Below are positions 35,764 to 43,006 of a stretch of 64,000 nt of DNA, piece after piece. The DNA is taken from the NCBI RefSeq assembly GCF_014844095.1, contig NZ_CP062163.1, positions 2,379,001 to 2,443,000 of the forward strand, in the 5' to 3' direction. Position 1 is the first letter of the stretch, and every line of letters begins with the position of its first letter. The notes beneath the pieces were generated by a model. It ran no database searches. It saw only the letters and a list, made by a program, of their open reading frames with translations, and was not told the origin of the DNA. Both the position numbers and the translations under genes were made by a program. The stretch is from Brevibacillus sp. JNUCC-41 (GTDB lineage: Bacteria; Bacillota; Bacilli; Bacillales; DSM-1321).

Positions 35764-36405
35764 ATGTTTACTAATGAAGAACAAGCTGCCGTATATAAAG
35801 CCATTTATAACCGAAGGGATATCAGGAGTTTTTTGCCTAAGCCCATTTCAAAGGATATACTCCGCAGAATTTTGGATGCTGCACATCATGCGCCGTCTGT
35901 GGGATTCATGCAACCTTGGAGTTTCATCGTGATTTCATCTCAGGAAACCAAGACCAGTTTGGCATGGGCAGCGGATAAAGAAAGAAGGGCACTCGCCATT
36001 CATTATGAAGGCGATAAAGAAAATAAGTTTCTTAGTTTGAAAGTGGAAGGGTTAAAAGAAGCACCTTACACCATTTGTGTTACATGCGACCCGACACGGG
36101 GCGGCTCCCATGTTTTAGGGAGGAATTCCATTCCGGAAACGGATATCCTATCCACAGCCTGCGCGATTCAAAATATGTGGCTGGCTGCCTGTGCGGAAGG
36201 ATTGGCAATGGGATGGGTAAGCTTTTATAAGAAAAATGATATTCGTGATATTTTGGAGATTCCGCCGCATGTAGAACCCGTCGCACTCTTGTCGATTGGC
36301 TATACGGATCAATATCCGGATAAACCCATTCTTGAACTTGCTAATTGGGAAAAAAGAAGGCCGATGGATGAACTTATTTTCAAAGATAAATGGGGTAATA
36401 AATAA
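35764..36405 (+). CDS. bluB: 5,6-dimethylbenzimidazole synthase
   Basis: 213 residues of the nitroreductase fold, BluB group, which cannibalises FMNH2 with O2 to make the lower ligand of vitamin B12. Evidence: NRRDIRSFLPKPISKDILRRIL, HHAPSVGFMQPWSFIVI, GLKEAPYTICVTCDPTRGG, the BluB-type insert LGRNSIPETDILSTACAIQNMWLAACAEGLAMGWVSF, and the C-terminal YPDKPILELANWEKRR. Start at 35764 follows GGGGGG; the earlier ATG at 35740 lacks a site. No cobalamin gene or cobalamin riboswitch is adjacent. Confidence 0.9.
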   Translation: MFTNEEQAAVYKAIYNRRDIRSFLPKPISKDILRRILDAAHHAPSVGFMQPWSFIVISSQETKTSLAWAADKERRALAIHYEGDKENKFLSLKVEGLKEAPYTICVTCDPTRGGSHVLGRNSIPETDILSTACAIQNMWLAACAEGLAMGWVSFYKKNDIRDILEIPPHVEPVALLSIGYTDQYPDKPILELANWEKRRPMDELIFKDKWGNK

Positions 36406-36426
36406 AACGATATATTATGATTCTAG

Positions 36427-36447
36427 CCCCTGTATCAGGGGTTTTTT
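36427..36447 (+). terminator. Terminator of bluB
   Basis: CCCCTG/CAGGGG stem with a TAT loop and six T. Confidence 0.9.
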
Positions 36448-36585
36448 GTTTAGAGTCATGACTTTTTTACAAAAAATAGAAGTGGAGCAATGGAAAAATA
36501 GAGGACCCTTACGATGGATACATCTTTAGTAAGAGTCTTTTAAAATGCGTCATTCCGTAATATGGACACAAAATTTGGTTTGATT

Positions 36586-37947
36586 TTAAAATCTGCGCCG
36601 TTTTGAAGATCCCGGTATACCGAGATCTTCACGATATTTTGCAATAGTGCGGCGGGAAATCTTCATCCCTTCATTTTCGAATATTTGACAAAGTTTCTGA
36701 TCTGAAAAAGGCTTTATCTTATCTTCAGCGGCAATCAAGACCTTTATTTTTTCTTTGATGGTGGTCGTTGATTCGGTTGCTTGGCTGTTCACGCTATTAA
36801 CCCCTCTAGTAAAGAAGTTCCTAAGTTTAAAGAGGCCATGCGGCGTCTGGATATATTTATTGCTCGTCGCCCTGCTGATTGTTGATTCATGAACCTGAAG
36901 TTTTTCCGAAATGTCTTTCAGTGTCATAGGCTTTAACCCCGTAATTCCCTTCATGAAAAACTCTTGCTGCTCGTCCACTATTGCCGCTGCCACTTTGTAA
37001 AGAGTCATTTGCCTTTGTTCGAGCCCTTTTAAAAGTAATTGGGCATCATTTATGTGCCCTTTTATATAATCTTTAGCTGGATTGACAGGATTCAGAGCGA
37101 TGTGGTCCTTGTAGATAGGACTGATGGAAAGCTTAGGTGTGCAGCTATCATTGACCGTTATCAGAAAACCTTCTTTTTCTTTTTCCACGTAAACGTCCGG
37201 AATGATGTAATGAGTCAAATCATTGGAAAAGTGACTGATGGGACGCGGGTTTAACGTACGGATGAAATCCGCCGCTTCTTGTACTTCCTGAATGGTCACT
37301 TTGTATAGGGCGGCAATTTTTCTGTAGCGTTTTTCTGCTATGTCCGTTAAGTGCTTTCCAACGATCTTATACGCCAGTTCATTGCAATTCTCATGCTCAC
37401 GCAGCTGAATGAGTAAGCAATCGCTCAGATCTTTAGCGCCGACTCCAATCGGGTCAAGGGATTGCAAAACTTGAATCATTTTTTCTATTTCTTCGACGGA
37501 CACGGAAAAATGCGAGGCAGTCCAATTGGCATCCAATTCAAGAAACCCATATTCATTTAAGTTTCCAATTAAAAATTTGAGAACCTTCCTTTCAATTGCT
37601 TTCAACGAACTGAGTAAACTCAACTGTTCCAGCAAATGGCTTTCCAGTGTTTCTGTGTTGATTGAATAATTGTTGATAGGGTTGTAATCATTGTCTCCGT
37701 TGAAACTTTTACTTTTAGAGGACCGTTTCAGAGAATTTATTTTAGATATACGAATGCTGGATTCAGAAAGTGATGCGAGGGGGTCTTCAAAGCTTATTTC
37801 AAGAACGGGATTTTCGTAAGCCTGTCGGTTTAGGAAATCTATTAGTTCATGGGTCGAATATTGAAGGATCTTTATCGATTGCTGTAATTCAGGGGTTAAT
37901 GACAATTTCAAGGTTTGTTTTTGGTACAGTTCAAATCCTACCTGCAT
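36586..37947 (-). CDS. rpoN: RNA polymerase sigma-54 factor
   Basis: 453 residues. Region I is Gln/Leu-rich (LYQKQTLKLSLTPELQQSIKILQYS), which contacts the AAA+ activators. The core-binding region follows (about 90-280), then the HTH near LKDISEKLQVHESTISRATSNKYI, and the C-terminal RpoN box SRRTIAKYREDLGIPGS that reads the -24 element. Called sigL in B. subtilis. The Met at 37947 has the AAAGAAG site; the upstream TTG is a poor alternative. Transcribed away from the aminotransferase gene whose promoter it should read. Confidence 0.96.
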   Translation of the reverse strand: MQVGFELYQKQTLKLSLTPELQQSIKILQYSTHELIDFLNRQAYENPVLEISFEDPLASLSESSIRISKINSLKRSSKSKSFNGDNDYNPINNYSINTETLESHLLEQLSLLSSLKAIERKVLKFLIGNLNEYGFLELDANWTASHFSVSVEEIEKMIQVLQSLDPIGVGAKDLSDCLLIQLREHENCNELAYKIVGKHLTDIAEKRYRKIAALYKVTIQEVQEAADFIRTLNPRPISHFSNDLTHYIIPDVYVEKEKEGFLITVNDSCTPKLSISPIYKDHIALNPVNPAKDYIKGHINDAQLLLKGLEQRQMTLYKVAAAIVDEQQEFFMKGITGLKPMTLKDISEKLQVHESTISRATSNKYIQTPHGLFKLRNFFTRGVNSVNSQATESTTTIKEKIKVLIAAEDKIKPFSDQKLCQIFENEGMKISRRTIAKYREDLGIPGSSKRRRF

Positions 37948-38123
37948 ATATATCAACTTCTTTCGTTTAGATTAACATGGCGGCTCAAGAGGGATGGAAA
38001 AATATTAACATGATAATAATACAAATCTTCCGAAAATTCAACGTTTTGTGTCAGGTTTTATAACATCAACTGAGGGACTTGTAATTTAGTATTTATTATT
38101 TATTCTAATGAATGGGCGTTGGG

Positions 38124-38193
38124 TGATTCGAATACGAATCGAATGATTTATATATGAATCAAAGCAACCTCCTAATGATTTATATGTGAATCG
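38124..38193 (+). promoter_or_regulatory. Three upstream activator sites for a sigma-54 promoter
   Basis: TGATT-N8-AATCR occurs three times: 38124-38141, 38144-38161 and 38176-38193. Start-to-start spacings are 20 and 32 bp, about two and three helical turns, so all sites face the same side. Their centres lie at about -125, -105 and -73 from the predicted start, the usual place for enhancer-binding activators. They fill much of the 371-nt gap between rpoN and the aminotransferase gene. Confidence 0.7.
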
Positions 38194-38231
38194 TTTTAAC
38201 TTGAATACCTTTAATATAAGGCACATATAAT

Positions 38232-38249
38232 TTGGCATGCATCTTGCAA
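38232..38249 (+). promoter_or_regulatory. Sigma-54 (-24/-12) promoter of the aminotransferase operon
   Basis: TTGGCATGCATCTTGCAAT keeps the GG (38234-38235) and GC (38246-38247) at 12-bp spacing, one mismatch to TGGCAC-N5-TTGCW. Confidence 0.88.
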
Positions 38250-38318
38250 TATCTAAATATATAAATAAAAAATAAACTAGCTTGAAAAAATCCACTACAA
38301 GAGAAGGGTGTTTTTTAC

Positions 38319-39644
38319 ATGATAAAAGAAACGACGGGTATTCAGGAATTAATCGATTTGGATAAAAAGCATTTTATTCATCCGACTACGGCAATCGAGC
38401 AACAGCAGGCAGATGGTCCAAGTTTCATCTTTAAGGAAGGGAAGGGAATATATCTTACGGATGTCACGGGCAGGACTGTAATTGATGGCATGGCTTCACT
38501 TTGGAATGTGAATATTGGACATGGACAAGAAGAGTTGGCTGAAGTCGCGAAGGAACAAATGACGAAGCTAGCTTTCACCTCAAGTTTCGCCACTTTCAGC
38601 AATGAGCCGGCAATCCGGTTGGCGGCCAAAATCGCTTCCATTGCACCTGGGGATCTGAATGCGGTTTTCTTCACTTCAGGTGGATCGGAGTCGAATGATA
38701 CGGCCATTAAACTTGCTCGTCATTACTGGCTTTTGAAAGGGCAGCCTAATCGTCAAAAAATCATTTCCCGCTCGAAATCCTATCATGGAGTGGCAATGGG
38801 AGCTACAAGTGCGACTGGACTGAAGCCGTTCCGAGACTTCACGAATTCAATCGCACCGGATTTTTACCATGTGGACGGTTCTTCGATTGAGGAGTTGCGT
38901 AAGGTCATAGAACAGGAAGGGCCGGAAACGATTGCAGCATTTATTGCTGAACCGATTCAAGGTGCTGGTGGCGTGAACCTTCCTCCAGAAGGCTATTTTA
39001 AGGAAGTAAGAGAGATTTGTAATGAATACGGCATTTTAATGGTGACGGATGAAGTCATAACAGGTTTCGGAAGAACAGGGACTTATTTTGGGATTGAACA
39101 CTTTGGTGTTGTACCTGATATGATGTGCTTCGCAAAAGGTGTGACGAGCGGATATGCACAGTTAGGCGGGGTCGTCCTGAATGATAAGATGCATCAGGAT
39201 TTCATTGCCCTTTCAAAAGGCACGCTTTTACACGGCTACACATACAGTGGCCATCCTATGGCATGTGCGGTTGCTTTGAAAAATATTGAAATAATTGAAC
39301 GTGAAAATTTGATAGAAAACTCGAAACAGCGTGGTGAAGAGTTGCTTGCCGGCTTTAAGAAGCTTCAAAGCAAACACCCGATTATTGGTGATGTCAGGGC
39401 ACTTGGATTAATTGGAGGCATCTCCATCGTAAAGGACAAACAAACAGGCGAAGGCTTTGAAACACAGCTTGCTCCAAGACTGGTTGCAGAAGCGGCAAAG
39501 AATGGTTTGATTTGCCGGTCTGTTACGTTTGACCAAGATACACTCGTATTCGCACCGCCTTTAATCATTACTAAATCGGAAGTCGAAAGAATAATTGAAA
39601 TCCTTGATGAGACATTTACTGCTGTCGAAAAAGAAATTTTATAA
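38319..39644 (+). CDS. Class III omega-aminotransferase
   Basis: 441-residue PLP enzyme of the class III (omega-amino-acid:pyruvate / GABA-type) group. Visible: GMASLWNVNIGHGQ, FFTSGGSESNDTAIKLAR (phosphate-binding loop), SYHGVAMGATSATG, TDEVITGFGRTG, and the PLP Lys in MMCFAKGVTSGYAQLGG. Donor could be GABA, beta-alanine, taurine, putrescine or another amine; sequence does not decide. It is the first gene of a sigma-54 operon with an aldehyde dehydrogenase 12 nt downstream, so amine to aldehyde to acid is the likely route. Confidence 0.9.
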   Translation: MIKETTGIQELIDLDKKHFIHPTTAIEQQQADGPSFIFKEGKGIYLTDVTGRTVIDGMASLWNVNIGHGQEELAEVAKEQMTKLAFTSSFATFSNEPAIRLAAKIASIAPGDLNAVFFTSGGSESNDTAIKLARHYWLLKGQPNRQKIISRSKSYHGVAMGATSATGLKPFRDFTNSIAPDFYHVDGSSIEELRKVIEQEGPETIAAFIAEPIQGAGGVNLPPEGYFKEVREICNEYGILMVTDEVITGFGRTGTYFGIEHFGVVPDMMCFAKGVTSGYAQLGGVVLNDKMHQDFIALSKGTLLHGYTYSGHPMACAVALKNIEIIERENLIENSKQRGEELLAGFKKLQSKHPIIGDVRALGLIGGISIVKDKQTGEGFETQLAPRLVAEAAKNGLICRSVTFDQDTLVFAPPLIITKSEVERIIEILDETFTAVEKEIL

Positions 39645-39656
39645 GAGGTGAAAGTG

Positions 39657-41096
39657 ATGGTCATGACGGAAACACTGAAAAAGAAACTATTCATTAATGG
39701 TAAATGGCAAGAAGCTGAAAAGTTCACGACACTAAAGTCTCCCTATAGCGGGGAAGTTCTGGCGGAGATTCCTTCTGCAAGCCTAGAAGATGTAGAGTTG
39801 GCAATAGAATCAGCCTACCAAGCTAGAAAAACAATGGCAGCTTTACCTAGTCATAAACGCGCTGCAATACTTGAAAAACTTGCAAGCCTTTTGGAGAGCC
39901 GCAAAGATGAGGCAGCTGAAATTATTGCTAAAGAGGCAGCGAAACCGATCAAAACGGCAATGGTTGAAGTATCCCGGACAATTGCCACATATAAATTTGC
40001 AGCAGAGGAAGCAAAAAGGATTCATGGGGAAACATTGACGATGGATGCTACAGCTGACGGAGAAGGAAGGATAGGATACACAGTCCGTGAGCCACTAGGC
40101 GTTGTGGGTGCGATTACCCCTTTTAATTTTCCGATGAACTTGGTTGCCCATAAAGTAGGCCCGGCCATTGCTGCCGGAAATACACTTGTCCTGAAACCTG
40201 CGAGCCAAACACCGCTATCTTCGCTATTTCTTGCTGAACTATTAGCCGAAACTGATTTGCCGGCAGGTGCGTTTAATTTAATTACCGGAAGCGGTTCGGT
40301 TATTGGTGATAAATTAGTCACCGATTCACGGGTGAAGAGCATTTCATTTACTGGAAGTCCGGCTGTCGGAATCGGAATCCGTAATAAGGCAGGATTAAAG
40401 AAAGTGAGTCTTGAACTAGGTTCGAATGCGGCTGTCATCGTTGATAAAGGGATCAATATCGATAAAATCATTCAACGCTGTGTATCGGCAGCATTCGCTT
40501 TTCAAGGGCAGGTCTGTATTTCCTTACAGCGCGCATATGTTCATGAAGAGGTATATGATGAGTTTGTCAAAAAATTCATAGAAGCAACGAATGGCTTGAA
40601 ACTAGGAGATTCTTTGGACCCGTCTGTGGACATTTCGGCATTAATCAGTGCTGGTGATGTACAGCGAAGCCTGGATTGGATTGGTGAAGCTAAACAACAC
40701 GGTGCGATCGTTGCTGCAGGAGGTAAATCTGAAGGAAATATCCTGCATCCGACTGTGTTGCTGGAGGTGGATGCAATGCTTAAGGTATCTTGCCAGGAAG
40801 TCTTCGCTCCCATTGTTTTGATCAATAAGGTTTCTTCTGTTGAGGAAGCGATTGACTTGGTCAACGATTCCGAGTTCGGATTGCAGGCCGGGATTTACAC
40901 GGAAAATATCAATCTGGCTCTTTCTGCCGCAGAAAAGTTGGAAGTCGGCGGTGTTATCATTAACGATATCCCAACTTACCGTGTCGACAACATGCCGTAT
41001 GGCGGAGTCAAAAAAAGCGGGACGGGCCGCGAAGGGTTAAAATATGCCATTGAAGAAATGACGGAAATGAAACTGATCATTATTAACCGAAATTAA
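39657..41096 (+). CDS. Aldehyde dehydrogenase (semialdehyde type)
   Basis: 479 residues, NAD(P)-dependent. Cofactor loop ITPFNFPMNLVAHK, Rossmann motif FTGSPAVG, general base in SLELGSNAAVI, nucleophile Cys in AFQGQVCISLQRA. The Asn-Ala-Ala-Val context and Gly-Gln-Val-Cys-Ile recall phosphonoacetaldehyde, sulfoacetaldehyde and lactaldehyde dehydrogenases rather than betaine-aldehyde ones. It most likely oxidises the aldehyde made by the upstream aminotransferase. ATG at 39657 sits 6 nt after AGAGGTG. Ends with its own terminator. Confidence 0.88.
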   Translation: MVMTETLKKKLFINGKWQEAEKFTTLKSPYSGEVLAEIPSASLEDVELAIESAYQARKTMAALPSHKRAAILEKLASLLESRKDEAAEIIAKEAAKPIKTAMVEVSRTIATYKFAAEEAKRIHGETLTMDATADGEGRIGYTVREPLGVVGAITPFNFPMNLVAHKVGPAIAAGNTLVLKPASQTPLSSLFLAELLAETDLPAGAFNLITGSGSVIGDKLVTDSRVKSISFTGSPAVGIGIRNKAGLKKVSLELGSNAAVIVDKGINIDKIIQRCVSAAFAFQGQVCISLQRAYVHEEVYDEFVKKFIEATNGLKLGDSLDPSVDISALISAGDVQRSLDWIGEAKQHGAIVAAGGKSEGNILHPTVLLEVDAMLKVSCQEVFAPIVLINKVSSVEEAIDLVNDSEFGLQAGIYTENINLALSAAEKLEVGGVIINDIPTYRVDNMPYGGVKKSGTGREGLKYAIEEMTEMKLIIINRN

Positions 41097-41102
41097 TCAG
41101 AA

Positions 41103-41134
41103 AAGAGGTGAGCATCTGCTCATCTCTTTTTTTT
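41103..41134 (+). terminator. Terminator of the aminotransferase operon
   Basis: AAGAGGTGAGC/GCTCATCTCTT stem, ATCT loop, then T tract. Confidence 0.92.
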
Positions 41135-41163
41135 GAGCTGAATTTTTCTATGTATCTTGATAG

Positions 41164-41268
41164 AGGTTAAGATGAAGGATTTCTCATAGGTTATGCAAAA
41201 ATGAATAGGTAATTCACGATTGAATTTAAATGAGACAGGAAAGAGTAAAAAAACGTGTGTTACCTATT
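41164..41268 (+). promoter_or_regulatory. AGGTTA-type half-sites upstream of the second sigma-54 promoter
   Basis: AGGTTA at 41164 and 41188, AGGTAA at 41208 and its inverse TTACCT at 41261. AATAGGTAA (41204-41212) and TTACCTATT (41260-41268) form a perfect 9-bp inverted pair 47 bp apart. Positions run from about -139 to -40 of the predicted start. The motif differs from the TGATT-N8-AATC sites of the neighbouring operon. Confidence 0.45.
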
Positions 41269-41276
41269 ATTTCAAG

Positions 41277-41293
41277 CTGGCATGAATCTTGCT
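41277..41293 (+). promoter_or_regulatory. Sigma-54 (-24/-12) promoter of the betaine-aldehyde-type dehydrogenase
   Basis: CTGGCATGAATCTTGCT has GG at 41279-41280 and GC at 41291-41292, with the same TGGCAT...TTGC elements as the 38232 promoter. Confidence 0.88.
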
Positions 41294-41340
41294 CATATCT
41301 TATATATAGGTAGATAACTTAAAACCGAGGAGGAATTTAT

Positions 41341-42861
41341 ATGCAGGAAACTTTGCAAAATAATACGAAAAAAGAAGGAACGGGAGCACTGGACTTAAAG
41401 ATGTTCATCAATGGGGAATGGGTGAATTCGACTTCAGGGGAGAAGAGGGACGTATTGAATCCGGCTACGGGGGAAATTATTGCCAAAGCTGCGGAAGGAA
41501 CACAGGAAGATGTGGATGCAGCGGTCGAGGCAGCAAAATATGCTTTCTATGAAGGTGGTTGGTGGGGAACTCCTGCAGTGGAAAGAGCTCGCATTTTATT
41601 CAAAATAGCCGACAAAATAGAAGAAAAAGCTGAAGAATTAGCTGCGTTGGAAACATTGGATAATGGGAAACCATTGCGTGAGGCTCGTTATGATATAGCA
41701 GATTCAGCAGCCTGTTTTAGATATTATGCAGGATTGGCTACTAAACCGACTGGTCAAACTTTTGAAGTTCCTGACGGTCAGCAAGCGATGGTCGTAAGGG
41801 AACCGATCGGTGTATGCGGGCAGATCGTACCATGGAATTTTCCGCTAATGATGTCAGCGTGGAAACTCGCCCCGGCGCTTGCTGCAGGGAATTCCGTTGT
41901 GTTCAAACCATCTGAGATCACCCCTGTGACAGCGGTCAAACTATTCGAAATCATGGATGAAGTCGGATTGCCAAAAGGTGTCGCAAACCTTGTGTTAGGA
42001 GCAGGCCCAGTTGTCGGACAAGCCATTGCCGAACATGAGGAAATCGATAAAGTGGCCTTTACAGGAGGAACGGCAACAGGACGTAAGATCATGGAGGCAT
42101 CACTTGGTAACCTAAAGAAAGTGACATTGGAGCTCGGCGGGAAATCTCCTAATATCGTATTTGCGGACTCTGACTTTGAGACGGCTGTTGATTATGCTCT
42201 ATACGGGATTTTCTGCAATCAAGGACAAGTGTGTTCAGCAGGCTCTCGTTTACTGTTGGAAGAGTCCATATACGATCAGTTCATTGCAAGTCTTACTGCG
42301 AAGGCGAAAAAGATCAAAGTAGGTTCAGGTTCTGATGAAAGCAGCCAGATGGGACCTATCGTTTCAGAAGCCCATATGAACAAAATATTATCGTATATCC
42401 AAATCGGAAAAGAAGAAGGTGCCAAAATAATCGTCGGTGGAAATCGAATGAAAGAAGAAGGCTTGGATAAAGGTTACTTTGTCGAACCTACTATTTTTGT
42501 TGATACGACACCGGACATGCGGATTGTGCAGGAAGAAATTTTTGGACCGGTGCTTGTCGTTCAAAAGTTCAAGGATGAAGCGGAAGCACTTCGACTGGCA
42601 AATGATACGAAATATGGTTTAGCGGGAGCGGTGTTCACGAATGATATCGCAAAGGCGTACCGTGTCATTAAAAAAGTGCGTGCCGGCATCACGTGGATAA
42701 ACTCATATCATCCGACTTATAACGAAGCTCCGTGGGGAGGATTCAAGCAAAGCGGAAATGGACGCGAACTGGGAACTTTCGGTTATGAGGCTTACACTGA
42801 AGTGAAGCAAATCAATAACAACTTGGATATCCAGCCAACAGGCTGGTTTGATGAAGAATAA
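41341..42861 (+). CDS. Aldehyde dehydrogenase, betaine-aldehyde type
   Basis: 506 residues. Cofactor loop IVPWNFPLMMSAWKLAPALA, FTGGTATGRKIM, general base in TLELGGKSPNIVF, nucleophile Cys in CNQGQVCSAGSRLL, and a C-terminal WINSYHPTYNEAPWGGFKQSG segment like glycine-betaine-aldehyde dehydrogenases (GbsA/BetB) and DhaS. Short charged N-terminal extension of about 20 residues. Ribosome site AGGAGG at 6 nt. Transcribed from its own sigma-54 promoter; a partner dehydrogenase or oxidase supplying the aldehyde is not in the window. Confidence 0.9.
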   Translation: MQETLQNNTKKEGTGALDLKMFINGEWVNSTSGEKRDVLNPATGEIIAKAAEGTQEDVDAAVEAAKYAFYEGGWWGTPAVERARILFKIADKIEEKAEELAALETLDNGKPLREARYDIADSAACFRYYAGLATKPTGQTFEVPDGQQAMVVREPIGVCGQIVPWNFPLMMSAWKLAPALAAGNSVVFKPSEITPVTAVKLFEIMDEVGLPKGVANLVLGAGPVVGQAIAEHEEIDKVAFTGGTATGRKIMEASLGNLKKVTLELGGKSPNIVFADSDFETAVDYALYGIFCNQGQVCSAGSRLLLEESIYDQFIASLTAKAKKIKVGSGSDESSQMGPIVSEAHMNKILSYIQIGKEEGAKIIVGGNRMKEEGLDKGYFVEPTIFVDTTPDMRIVQEEIFGPVLVVQKFKDEAEALRLANDTKYGLAGAVFTNDIAKAYRVIKKVRAGITWINSYHPTYNEAPWGGFKQSGNGRELGTFGYEAYTEVKQINNNLDIQPTGWFDEE

Positions 42862-42874
42862 ATGGCTTGACGAA

Positions 42875-42906
42875 AAGGCTGTTCCTTGTGGAACAGCCTT
42901 TTTTTG
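42875..42906 (+). terminator. Terminator of the betaine-aldehyde-type dehydrogenase
   Basis: Perfect 11-pair stem AAGGCTGTTCC/GGAACAGCCTT, TTGT loop, T tract. Confidence 0.94.
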
Positions 42907-42910
42907 TGGA

Positions 42911-42988
42911 AGCGCAGATAAATATCAAAAATCGGAGATATAACTCCGAAAATCGCAGATAAAATGCCGGAAGCGCAGATATATTCAA
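42911..42988. repeat. Short tandem array of 20-21-bp modules
   Basis: Four degenerate units with core CGSAGATAWA starting at 42913, 42933, 42954 and 42974 (periods 20, 21, 20). It lies between the terminator of the dehydrogenase and the end of the convergent oxidoreductase gene. A loosely similar 21-bp array occurs at 61887-62159. Confidence 0.65.
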
Positions 42989-43006
42989 AGATTGCTATAC
43001 ATTGAT

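Noticed and set aside
42911..42988. CRISPR array
   Set aside because: Units are 20-21 bp with no unique spacers between repeats and no cas genes nearby; the same applies to 61887-62159.
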